Positions 1 through 7,456 of a stretch of DNA of 10,285 nt are shown here, in pieces. The notes under the pieces are model-generated. The model worked only from the letters and a program-made list of their open reading frames with translations, made no database searches and was not told the DNA's origin. Location of the stretch: positions 1 to 10,285 of the forward strand of contig JAPHUU010000285.1 in the NCBI GenBank assembly GCA_026193555.1. Reading direction: 5' to 3'. A program made the translations under genes and the position numbers. This stretch comes from Rhodanobacter sp. Lineage in GTDB: Bacteria > Pseudomonadota > Gammaproteobacteria > Xanthomonadales > Rhodanobacteraceae. Each line of letters begins with the position of its first letter. Position 1 is the stretch's first letter.

Positions 1-102
1 ACGGCGACGCGGGCGGGCGGGCATGGGTCCGCTACGTCGATGCCGCGGGGTGGGCGCCGGTTGAGGGATACTGCTGCGGGAACGTGTTCCGGAGGTGCCC
101 CG

Positions 103-2514
103 ATGGCGTCCACATCCAGCCAACGGCGGCGTCTGGGCGTGGCGGTTGCGACCATTCTGTTTCTGCTCGGGCTCGCCCTGAGCGGGCTTGCACTTGCCGA
201 TCCGCCGGTGCAGCAGCTGCACGAAGTGAACGTGATCGCCGTCGCACCACTGGCCGGATTCGACGTCCCGGTGCTGCAGATCCCCCTGAACGTGCAAAGC
301 GCCCAGGCCGACGACGTCCGGCAGATTCACGGTCAGTCGCTGACCGAGCTGCTGCAGCGAAATTTTCAGGGTGTCAGCATGACCCAGTCGCAGGGCAACC
401 CGTGGCAGGGCAACCTGTATTTTCACGGCTTTACGCTGTCGCCCCTGCTGGGATCGCCGGCGGGCATTTCCGTCTACATGGACGGTGTGCGGGAGAACGA
501 GCCCTTCGCCGAAACCATGAACTGGGAGGCCATCCCTGACTTCGCCATTCGCAATGTCGAGCTTGTTCCCGGCTCCAACCCGCTGTACGGCATGAATACG
601 CTGGCTGGGGCGCTGCTGCTGACCAGCAAGAGCGGTTTCACCGATCCGGGTGGTTCGCTGAACACTTCGGGTGGGTCCTGGGGGCGCATCCAGGTTGATG
701 CGGATATCGGTGCCCACAGCCGCCGCTTCGGCATCTACATCGGGGCCGGCAGTGACTATGAAAGCGGCTGGCGCGACTACTCATCGAGCCGTGTGCAGCA
801 GGCCTTCGTTCGCGGCGACTGGCACCCGGACGAGGACACTCGCGTCACGTTGAGCTACACCGGTGCGCACGGCCGCTTGTCCGGAACCCAGTCCCTGCCG
901 GTCGAATGGGCGCGGACCCCGCAGGCGGGATACACTTGGCCGGATCATTTCAACGACAACATCAACGCGTTCAACCTGCAGGGCTCCCAACAGCTCGGCC
1001 TCGGCTGGGCAGTACAGACGAATGCCTACCTGCGCATCTCGCAGAGCCGCAGCTTCAACAGCAACACCAACAACTTCAGCAGCCATGTTCCGAACATCGA
1101 CGGTCCGCTTGGCTATGCCGCCAACAGTCCTTACAACCCGGACTCGATCGGCGAGTTCTACTACTCCGGATTGAGCCCGGCCTACGATCCCAACCATCCG
1201 ATGGCGACGATAAACAACGTGCCGGCCTCGAACGTGATTGGCAATGTGCACACACGCGGTTACGGCGGGTCTGTCCAGGCGGTGGACAGCGGCAGCCTTT
1301 TGGGGCGCGACAACCAGTTCACCATGGGCATCAGCCTGGACGCCGGCGAAAGCGCGTTCAGCCAGTATGCCCAGCCGGCCTATTTTCCCTACAGTGCGGC
1401 CCAGCGCGGGGATGCCGTGGGCTTGCTGCCGTTCGGCCCGAACCCGACCACTTATGCGGGTACTTCGAGCCGCAGTCAGGGGTTCTACTTCATGGACGTG
1501 CTGGCGCTCCCGCGGGGCGTGCACCTGAGCGTCGGCGGCCGCTACAACTACAGCCGGATCGCCGTCGATGACCGTTCCGGTGTTGCGCAGGCCATCAACG
1601 GCCGGCAGACGTTTCATCGCTTCGATCCCAGCCTTGGTGGAACCTGGGCCATCAGCCCGAAGCTCGACGCCTACCTGAACTACGACGAGGGCATGCGCAC
1701 GCCGACTCCGATCGAATTCGAGTGCGCCGATCCGACCGCACCGTGTTCGTTGCCGAACGACTTCATCGGCGATCCGCCACTGAAGCCGGTGGTTGTACGG
1801 ACGCTGGCCGGAGGCTTGCGTGGCGCTTTCGCCAGCGGCAACCTTCGCTGGAACTTTTCGCCGTACTACAGCCGTGCCAGCAACGATATCCTTACCATCT
1901 ACACCGGTGGCAGCGCCCAGGGCTATTTCGCCAACGTGCCCCGGACGGTGCGCAAGGGTGTGGACATCGGCCTCGGTGGTGAGAGCGGTCGGCTCGAATG
2001 GCAAGCCAACTACAGCTACGTCAGTGCCACTTACGGTGCCGCCTTCGAAGCGCAGAGCCCCGCGAACTCCAGCGCCGACGCGAACGGCGTGATCCAGATC
2101 CGAAGCGGCGACCGGATTCCCGGCGTGCCGCACGATCTGTTCAACCTCTCCGGTGAATACCAGCTCACCGATCGGTGGTCGCTGGGCGGCAACGTGCTGG
2201 CCTATTCGGGCCAGTATGCGGTAGGCGACGAGAACAACCAGGACCGTCATGGCATGCTCCCCGGCTACGCAGTCGTCGCGTTGGACCTGCACTACCGGGC
2301 GACCAGGCAGTTGGCCTTCTTTGCCCGTATCGACAATGCATTCGACCGTCGCTATTTCGGCAACGGCCAGCTGAGCGACAACGTCTTCGATACGCCGAAT
2401 CGGTTGCTCGACTTCACCGGCTCCGGCACGTCGACGCTGTTCGTCGCGCCGGGTGCGCCGCGCACGTATCTGGTGGGTCTGAGCTATGACTTTGGTGGGG
2501 CCGGGGACGATTAG
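103..2514 (+). CDS. TonB-dependent outer-membrane receptor, substrate unknown
   Basis: This encodes an 803-residue TonB-dependent receptor, which would import a ligand across the outer membrane using energy from TonB-ExbBD. The ATG at 103 is chosen over the in-frame ATG at 40 because GGAGG at 91-95 lies 7 nt upstream and a clean signal peptide follows: QRRR at 7-10, a hydrophobic core, then cleavage near ALA-DPP at 30-35. A TonB-box-like HEVNVIAVAP (40-49) precedes the plug domain (about 60-180), which shows QGNPWQGNLYFHGF (97-110), SVYMDGVRENEPF and VELVPGSNPLYGMNTLAGALLL. A 22-strand barrel would fill the remainder. Two cysteines (541 and 548) probably form a disulfide in an extracellular loop. 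The end is RTYLVGLSYDF plus six further residues (GGAGDD), so the usual terminal aromatic is not the last residue. The plug resembles a widespread receptor family of about 800 residues whose ligand I do not know. It converges with the next receptor, and no sigma54 promoter is visible in front of it. Confidence 0.93.
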   Translation: MASTSSQRRRLGVAVATILFLLGLALSGLALADPPVQQLHEVNVIAVAPLAGFDVPVLQIPLNVQSAQADDVRQIHGQSLTELLQRNFQGVSMTQSQGNPWQGNLYFHGFTLSPLLGSPAGISVYMDGVRENEPFAETMNWEAIPDFAIRNVELVPGSNPLYGMNTLAGALLLTSKSGFTDPGGSLNTSGGSWGRIQVDADIGAHSRRFGIYIGAGSDYESGWRDYSSSRVQQAFVRGDWHPDEDTRVTLSYTGAHGRLSGTQSLPVEWARTPQAGYTWPDHFNDNINAFNLQGSQQLGLGWAVQTNAYLRISQSRSFNSNTNNFSSHVPNIDGPLGYAANSPYNPDSIGEFYYSGLSPAYDPNHPMATINNVPASNVIGNVHTRGYGGSVQAVDSGSLLGRDNQFTMGISLDAGESAFSQYAQPAYFPYSAAQRGDAVGLLPFGPNPTTYAGTSSRSQGFYFMDVLALPRGVHLSVGGRYNYSRIAVDDRSGVAQAINGRQTFHRFDPSLGGTWAISPKLDAYLNYDEGMRTPTPIEFECADPTAPCSLPNDFIGDPPLKPVVVRTLAGGLRGAFASGNLRWNFSPYYSRASNDILTIYTGGSAQGYFANVPRTVRKGVDIGLGGESGRLEWQANYSYVSATYGAAFEAQSPANSSADANGVIQIRSGDRIPGVPHDLFNLSGEYQLTDRWSLGGNVLAYSGQYAVGDENNQDRHGMLPGYAVVALDLHYRATRQLAFFARIDNAFDRRYFGNGQLSDNVFDTPNRLLDFTGSGTSTLFVAPGAPRTYLVGLSYDFGGAGDD

Positions 2515-2602
2515 GTCGCGTCGGGCGAGCATGGGGCAACAGAACCGCAACCCGATGCGGGGCGCGCCGTGAGGCGGACGCTGGTCAAGCCACACCGGGG
2601 TT

Positions 2603-2628
2603 CGCCGGCACGCCGGCGCCGCGTTTTC
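2603..2628 (+). terminator. weak candidate terminator between convergent receptor genes
   Basis: The 212-bp gap between the two convergent receptor genes holds a GC-rich hairpin: CGCCGG (2603-2608), loop CACG, CCGGCG (2613-2618). It is followed after a few bases by only four T residues (2624-2627). The stem is short and the T tract poor, so this is a guess. Nothing else gene-like is visible in the gap. Confidence 0.3.
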
Positions 2629-2726
2629 CATCCCTTTGGGAGGGTGCCCGTTTCACAGCCAGCCCATGCGTCCACGAACGGCGCGGACCTCGCGCCAGCC
2701 GCCTCCGCCATGGGAGGGGCCGGCTC

Positions 2727-4862
2727 CTAGCCTTGGGGTTCCCAGCGCAAGTCGACGCCCAGCAGGTAGGTGCGTCCGGGGCCGGGTTCGAAGTAACCGT
2801 TGTGTCCCGCGTTGACGATCACTGCGCCCACATAGCGACGATCGAATGCGTTGTCGATGCGCCCGAACAGATGCGCGCGCCAGCGTCCGAGCTGCGTGAT
2901 GTAACCGGCACCGAGGCCGAATAGTGCGTAAGCCGGTGTGCTTACCGTGTTGAGGTCGTTGGTGGGCACCGCCGCCATGTAGCTGCCGTCCAGATCGAAC
3001 TGCCAGCCGCTGTCGGCGCCATAGTGCAGTGCCGTATAGGTATTGGAGCGAGGCACGCCCGGAATGCGCATGCCGCCAGGCACGGGTGTGTCCGGCGTGG
3101 TGCAGAAGGATGCACAGGTCAGGAACGGCGATTGGAATGTCGCGTCCAGCCACGTGTAGGCGATGCTTGCCTTCCAGTGTTCGGCGAAGCGCATGTTGAA
3201 CGACGCTTCGATACCCTGGCGACGAGCACGGTCGATGTTCTGATACGTCGTGCGGCCGCCGTGACTGGTGGCGACAGCCAGTTCGTTGCGGCTGTCGGCG
3301 CGGAACAACGCCAGGTTGGCGTGCGATTGCGCGGAGGGTTCAAGTTTCAGGCCCACTTCGCCGCTGCGTGTGCGCGCTGGCTTCAGGTAGAGCGCCAGGC
3401 CGCTGATACCGTCATTGCGGTAGCCCAGCTCGGAGAAGGTCGGTGCCTCGAAGCCCTTGCCCCAGTCGGCGTAAAGATGCGCCTTCGGCGACAACCGGAA
3501 CAGCACGCCGGCTACCGGAGTGGTTGCCGAGTAGTGCACCCGGCCGCTGTCGTTCGGGTTGGTGGCGGTGATGTAGGCATCGGTGGACTGGAAACTGACC
3601 CGACTGTGGCGCACGCCGGCCATCAGCGTCCAGTCGTCGCTCACCCGCCAAGTCGCCTGCGCGTATTGGTCGAAGTCGTAAATGCGATTTTGCTCGTTGC
3701 GCCTCAGCGCGCCGTGCACACCCAGCTGATTGCCGACGAAGTTGTTGTAGCCAAGCCGGTGCTGGCGCTGGTTGTCATAGCTCACGCCGAGCGCCAGATC
3801 GAACGGCTTGCCTGCCAGACTGCCAGCCCAGGTCCAGCGTGCGTCGGCACCACCGTAGGCGTTGTCGAGATCGATCACGCCGCCCGAGGATAGCGGGCTG
3901 GCTTGGGCGCCGGTCGGTACCGACAGGAACTGCTCGACCCGGCGCTTGCCGTAATACCCCATCAGCCTCAGCGTGCCATTCTCGGTCAACTGGTCTTCGT
4001 AGATCAGGCCGCCCTGCTGCTGCGAAACGCTCTTGCGCGTGTTGTAGGGGCCGGCCGATGTCGATGCCTGGCGCGGGTCCTGGAGATATTGTGCCGGAGT
4101 CAGGCCCTGGGGATCGTGCGCGTCGGGCAGGTTGAAGGTGTTCAGCACCAGCGTCAACGTGCGATGTTCGCCAAGCTTCCAGCCAAGCTTGGCATTCCCC
4201 GATTCACGCTTGGCACGGCTATGGTCGCGATAACCATCGGTCTGAAAGTGCGTGAAGTCGATGTTGTAGTCGAGTGCACCGGTGACGCCGCGTGCGTTGG
4301 CTTCGGCTCTCAGCAAGCCGTCGCTTCCGCCGGCGAGGCCGAGATGCAACTGCGGCGGCGCGGTGCCATCGGCGGTGAAAAGCTGTATCACGCCACCGGC
4401 GGCGTTGCCGTAGAGTGCCGAGAACGGGCCGCGCAATACCTCGATGCGATCTGCCGAATCGAGATTGAAGTGCGAGACCTGCCCCTGACCATCGGGCATC
4501 GTGGCGGGAATGCCGTCGGTGTACAGTCGTATGCCACGGATGCCGAAGGTCGAGCGCGCACCAAAGCCGCGAATCGATATCTGTTCATCCTGTGCGTAAT
4601 TCTGCCGGTCGCGAGCGATCACGCCGGGGATGCCGGCGAGCAGCTCCGAAGCATTGACGTCAAGGTTGCCGCTGGGTGGTGCCGCCACGACATTGATCGA
4701 GGCGGCAACATCGAAAGGCGACTGCGCCGTGCGCGTGGCGGTGACCACCACCGGTGACAGATCCTTGGGTTTCGTCGCTGACGAGGTCGCGACGGCGGTC
4801 AGTGGCAGCGTAGCCAGTGCGAAGGCGGCAAGCCGGCGTCGCGTCACAAGGGGTGAATGCAT
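2727..4862 (-). CDS. pqqU: TonB-dependent receptor of the PQQ receptor type (PqqU/YncD-like)
   Basis: This 711-residue outer-membrane receptor very probably takes up pyrroloquinoline quinone. The start is supported by AAGGA (4868-4872) 5 nt upstream and by a signal peptide (RRR at 8-10, hydrophobic to about residue 26). A TonB box, DLSPVVVTATR, lies at 34-44. The plug contains RDRQNYAQDEQISIRGFG (84-101), IRLYTDGIPATMPDGQGQ (111-128) and EVLRGPFSALYGNAAGGV (141-158). The barrel contains GGRTTY followed by RRQG, and the last part has FGRIDNAFDRRYVGAVIVN and FEPGPGRTYLLGV. These blocks match Escherichia coli YncD/PqqU as I remember it, almost word for word in the plug. The cysteine pair (583, 587) falls where YncD also has a cysteine pair. 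Four residues (EPQG) follow the last strand. A sigma54-type promoter lies about 80-95 bp upstream, and the activator gene precedes it on the same strand 222 bp away. The PqqU assignment rests on motif recall, not on an alignment; other small redox-cofactor ligands remain possible. Confidence 0.85.
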   Translation of the reverse strand: MHSPLVTRRRLAAFALATLPLTAVATSSATKPKDLSPVVVTATRTAQSPFDVAASINVVAAPPSGNLDVNASELLAGIPGVIARDRQNYAQDEQISIRGFGARSTFGIRGIRLYTDGIPATMPDGQGQVSHFNLDSADRIEVLRGPFSALYGNAAGGVIQLFTADGTAPPQLHLGLAGGSDGLLRAEANARGVTGALDYNIDFTHFQTDGYRDHSRAKRESGNAKLGWKLGEHRTLTLVLNTFNLPDAHDPQGLTPAQYLQDPRQASTSAGPYNTRKSVSQQQGGLIYEDQLTENGTLRLMGYYGKRRVEQFLSVPTGAQASPLSSGGVIDLDNAYGGADARWTWAGSLAGKPFDLALGVSYDNQRQHRLGYNNFVGNQLGVHGALRRNEQNRIYDFDQYAQATWRVSDDWTLMAGVRHSRVSFQSTDAYITATNPNDSGRVHYSATTPVAGVLFRLSPKAHLYADWGKGFEAPTFSELGYRNDGISGLALYLKPARTRSGEVGLKLEPSAQSHANLALFRADSRNELAVATSHGGRTTYQNIDRARRQGIEASFNMRFAEHWKASIAYTWLDATFQSPFLTCASFCTTPDTPVPGGMRIPGVPRSNTYTALHYGADSGWQFDLDGSYMAAVPTNDLNTVSTPAYALFGLGAGYITQLGRWRAHLFGRIDNAFDRRYVGAVIVNAGHNGYFEPGPGRTYLLGVDLRWEPQG

Positions 4863-4941
4863 GGAGATCCTTATCGCTTGGCCATGGGACGCCTTGGCGC
4901 GCGAAACCAGTCACATGACGCATGCAGGCTTGAGGATGAAG

Positions 4942-4957
4942 GCAATGACTGTGCCAA
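4942..4957 (-). promoter_or_regulatory. sigma54 (-24/-12) promoter of the pqqU-like gene
   Basis: Read on the minus strand the site is TTGGCACAGTCATTGC, with the invariant GG and GC separated by exactly 10 bases (GG at 4955-4954, GC at 4943-4942). The -24 part TTGGCAC is a perfect consensus and the -12 part is TTGC. Transcription would start near 4930, giving a leader of about 68 nt before the ATG at 4862. It implies control by an AAA+ sigma54 activator, and one is encoded immediately upstream. Confidence 0.8.
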
Positions 4958-5067
4958 GAGTCAGCTCGCGTGTCGGCGGGGTTTCGCCCGGAAGCCGCAC
5001 TGCGGGTGTGCCGAAACCGGGTCACTACGAACGATGGGGGCGTCTCGCATGTGGCGCATTCGGCACC

Positions 5068-5081
5068 GGTGACGCGTCACC
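5068..5081. promoter_or_regulatory. 14-bp perfect palindrome, possible activator site
   Basis: GGTGACGCGTCACC is a perfect 14-bp palindrome. It begins 3 bp beyond the stop codon of the activator gene and lies about 111 bp upstream of the -24 element of the pqqU-like gene, a normal distance for an upstream activator site. No T run follows in either direction, which argues against a terminator. On the minus strand, TGCGCCA lies 9 bp further toward the promoter; the same heptamer occurs in the shared elements upstream of the porin and SRPBCC genes. Protein binding is inferred. Confidence 0.4.
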
Positions 5082-5084
5082 CGA

Positions 5085-7031
5085 TTACGTGGGGAGCGCG
5101 ATGTCGTGCTTGCGAATCTTGCGATACAGGGTGTTGCGACTCATCCCGAGCGTGGTGGCGGTACGGCTGATATTCCAGTGCATGCGTTCGAGTTCACGCA
5201 CCAGTGCATCGCGTTCGGCAGTGCGCAGCGGCCCCGGGTCATCGGTGCTTGCGGCCGACAAGGTGGCCCCGAGCCGGTGGCTTGTGCCGGTAAGCTCCTT
5301 CCCCAAATGGGCCACGCCGATATGGCCATGGTCACCGCAGAGCGCTGCCGCGGTTCGCAGCACATTGCGCAGCTGGCGGATGTTTCCAGGCCATGGATGG
5401 GCAAGCAGCAATTCCATCGCCGCATCCTCGATCTCCGGCAACGGACCCTGGGGTGTTTCCTCGCGCAGCAACGTCTGAATCAGATCGAGCTTGTCAGTGC
5501 GCTCGCGCAGCGGCGGAAGCTCGAGCGTAATGCCGTTGAGGCGGTAGTACAGATCTTCGCGGAACGTGCCTTGTTGCATCATCTGCAACAGATCGTGGTG
5601 GGTCGCGCTGACTATGTGCAGATCCACGGGGATCGGGGTGTCGCCACCAAGCGGCATGATCTCGTGCTCTTCCAGCACGCGTAGCAGGCGCGTTTGCAGC
5701 GTCAGTGGCATGTCGCCGATCTCGTCAAGAAACAGCGTGCCCCCGCTGGATTGGCGAATCTTCCCGGTATGCCCCTCGCGGGCGGCATCGGTGAAGGCGC
5801 CGCGGGTATAGCCGAATAGTTCGCTCTCGATCAGCGGTTCGGGAATGGCGGCGCAGTTGACCGCGACAAATGAGCAGTTGGACCAGCTGCTGGATTGGTG
5901 CAGAGCCTTGGCGAAGACCTCCTTGCCGGTACCCGTGGCGCCCTGCAACAGAATAGGTACACGCCGACTGAACAGCTGCCGCCCGCAATTGAGATTGCGC
6001 TGCATGCGCGGATCGCTGTCGATATGCCGACGAGACGGCGCCGGTTCCGGTATCGAAAATGCAAAGGATGTCGGTGCCAGAGTGCGACGGCAAGCGATCG
6101 GTGCGCGTGCGTTGGCAAAGAAACGGCGGCCGTAGGCGATGTCACGCATCGGCCACAGGGTCGTCGGCTCGCTGGCGGCGCGTTGCTCCAGGGTGGCGAA
6201 GTCCAGCGGGAGGATCTCTTCCAGCGCACGACCCACCAGTTTTTCGCGCGCGCTGATGCCCAATTGCATGAGTGCGCTCTCATTGACAGCCAGGATGCGG
6301 CCGTCGCCGTCGACCGCCATCAGCGCTTCATGCAGGAGGCCGACGAATTCGGCACGGCTGTGGAAGCGCAGTATCCAGGCGTCCGGGAACTTGCTGAGGA
6401 AATGGCAGCGCGAGATGAGTTTGGCCGACATGCTGACCAGCGCCATGGTGTGGCTTTGCACCAGCTTGGTGTCGGACGAACGTGCCGCTGAGGCATCCAG
6501 CACCGCGAGCACGCCGCCATCGACATCAAGGATAGGTGCTCCGCAGCAGGACAGGCTGGCGTTGTACTGGCGGAAGTGCTCGCCGCAATGCACCGCTACC
6601 GGCAAGCGCTCGGCGATCGCCGTGCCCAGCCCGTTGGTGCCTTCGTTTTCTTCGCTCCAGATTGCGCCGATCCAAAGTCCGGCGCTCCTGAATTCGCGCT
6701 TGACATTAGGGTCGGTGATAGCACTCAGCACCACGGCATCGGCATCGCTGAGAATCACCGCATAGCCGGAGCCGGCAATCTGTTCGTAGAGGTTTTCCAT
6801 CTCGGCCCGTGCCACATTCAGTAGTTCGCCCAGCATTTGCTGACGGGCTCGCACGGACTCGGCATCGAGTACTACGGTGTTGCGCTTGGCGTCGGGTTCC
6901 ATGTTGTAGCGGTTGAAACAGCGATCCCATGACTTGGTGACGTGGGCGCCAACAGATGTCGTGCCCATGCGCCTGCGCAGCAGAATGGCGATCTGGGAGG
7001 ACGGCTGTCGGGTTGACAGGGCATTGTTCAT
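5085..7031 (-). CDS. AcoR-type sigma54-dependent transcriptional activator
   Basis: This 648-residue enhancer-binding protein of the AcoR class would sense a small molecule and drive sigma54 promoters. The ATG at 7031 is preferred over upstream in-frame ATGs because AcoR-like sequence begins there and the normal length is about 640-660 residues. GAGG lies 11 nt upstream, a rather long spacing. Residues 33-38 (KSWDRC) are the AcoR-style N-terminal motif. A GAF domain (about 80-200) contains EENEGTNGLGTAIAERLPV and CGAPILDVDGGVLAVLD. A PAS-like segment covers about 228-330. The AAA+ domain (about 340-570) has Walker A GATGTGKE (364-371), a sigma54-contact loop reading GAFTDA instead of GAFTGA (411-416), and Walker B TLFLDE (432-437). 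The C-terminal Fis-type helix-turn-helix includes NISRTATTLGMSRNTLYRKI. Relatives control acetoin or alcohol catabolism; the inducer here is unknown. Sigma54 promoters in front of three nearby genes suggest they are its targets. Confidence 0.93.
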   Translation of the reverse strand: MNNALSTRQPSSQIAILLRRRMGTTSVGAHVTKSWDRCFNRYNMEPDAKRNTVVLDAESVRARQQMLGELLNVARAEMENLYEQIAGSGYAVILSDADAVVLSAITDPNVKREFRSAGLWIGAIWSEENEGTNGLGTAIAERLPVAVHCGEHFRQYNASLSCCGAPILDVDGGVLAVLDASAARSSDTKLVQSHTMALVSMSAKLISRCHFLSKFPDAWILRFHSRAEFVGLLHEALMAVDGDGRILAVNESALMQLGISAREKLVGRALEEILPLDFATLEQRAASEPTTLWPMRDIAYGRRFFANARAPIACRRTLAPTSFAFSIPEPAPSRRHIDSDPRMQRNLNCGRQLFSRRVPILLQGATGTGKEVFAKALHQSSSWSNCSFVAVNCAAIPEPLIESELFGYTRGAFTDAAREGHTGKIRQSSGGTLFLDEIGDMPLTLQTRLLRVLEEHEIMPLGGDTPIPVDLHIVSATHHDLLQMMQQGTFREDLYYRLNGITLELPPLRERTDKLDLIQTLLREETPQGPLPEIEDAAMELLLAHPWPGNIRQLRNVLRTAAALCGDHGHIGVAHLGKELTGTSHRLGATLSAASTDDPGPLRTAERDALVRELERMHWNISRTATTLGMSRNTLYRKIRKHDIALPT

Positions 7032-7184
7032 GAGCAGATATCCCTCGTTGCCAACGCACCACTGCACAGTCGATCCACGTACCGATGCCGGGTGGATTGG
7101 CCGCCTGACATTGATGAAATGACCTAGAGCATCGCGCTCTGCCCCTGCGGCTGCAAACTGCACTGCAACATGCACGTCCGACGC

Positions 7185-7243
7185 GTGCGGCATTTGGCAC
7201 GGTCTGTCACGACCGCGCTGCGCCAAAAAAGCAACAGTGCGCC
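7185..7243 (+). promoter_or_regulatory. upstream activator element, copy 1 (porin promoter)
   Basis: This 59-bp element matches 9019-9077 at 44 of 59 positions without gaps, and most differences are transitions. The best conserved blocks are ATTTG, TCTGT (7203-7207), ACG, CGCG, TGCGCCA (7219-7225), GCAACA (7231-7236) and TGCG. Its 3' end lies 55 bp before the -24 GG of the porin promoter, exactly as in copy 2. The natural reading is a binding region for the neighbouring activator; no binding data exist here. Confidence 0.65.
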
Positions 7244-7295
7244 TCGCCGCGCCCCGTGCGGCACTCCAAACCACGGGCTTGGCAGCCGCGATCAT

Positions 7296-7311
7296 TTGGC
7301 GCGCGTCTTGC
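7296..7311 (+). promoter_or_regulatory. sigma54 (-24/-12) promoter of the porin gene
   Basis: TTGGCGCGCGTCTTGC has GG at 7298-7299 and GC at 7310-7311 with the required 10-base gap. It departs from TTGGCAC by one base. The expected start near 7323 gives a leader of about 134 nt before the porin ATG. The shared 59-bp element upstream supports it. Confidence 0.7.
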
Positions 7312-7456
7312 CTGTGCAAGCAGCAGCACTGTGCGGGGGGCGCTCTGGCCTCGCAAAAGTGTCGTTCGGCGCTCCCGCGCCGATTACGCGTTCGGACAAC
7401 CACGGCGGCGTGTCGATCAACGCGGGGCGCCGCAAATCATTCAGGGGGAGAAGGGC

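Larger units (their letters stand above)
7032..7456. other. divergent control region between activator and porin genes
   Basis: This 425-bp stretch separates the divergent activator (-) and porin (+) genes. It holds the 59-bp element (7185-7243) and the sigma54 promoter (7296-7311) described separately. Four TGCA tetramers are clustered at 7152-7174, and a dyad GCACG/CGTGC (7172-7176 and 7184-7188) adjoins the 59-bp element. I see no convincing sigma70 or sigma54 promoter for the activator gene itself. Confidence 0.6.

Noticed and set aside
1..102. Possible 3' end of an upstream plus-strand gene
   Set aside because: One frame stops at 64 and another stays open into the receptor, but neither shows a recognisable C-terminus in so short a piece.
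781..2631. Minus-strand open frame of 616 codons
   Set aside because: It is antisense to the TonB receptor, a common effect of high G+C codon use, and has no recognisable domain.
3024..4757. Plus-strand open frames of 289 and 284 codons opposite the pqqU-like gene
   Set aside because: Both are shadows of the receptor; no domain or ribosome-binding site supports them.
7191..7210. TTGGCAC at 7194-7200 as a second sigma54 promoter before the porin
   Set aside because: No GC/TTGC lies 10 bases beyond the GG; it falls inside the 59-bp element.
7032..7403. Extension of the activator to an ATG at 7403
   Set aside because: The extra 124 codons have no AcoR-like content and would cover the porin sigma54 promoter and the 59-bp element.
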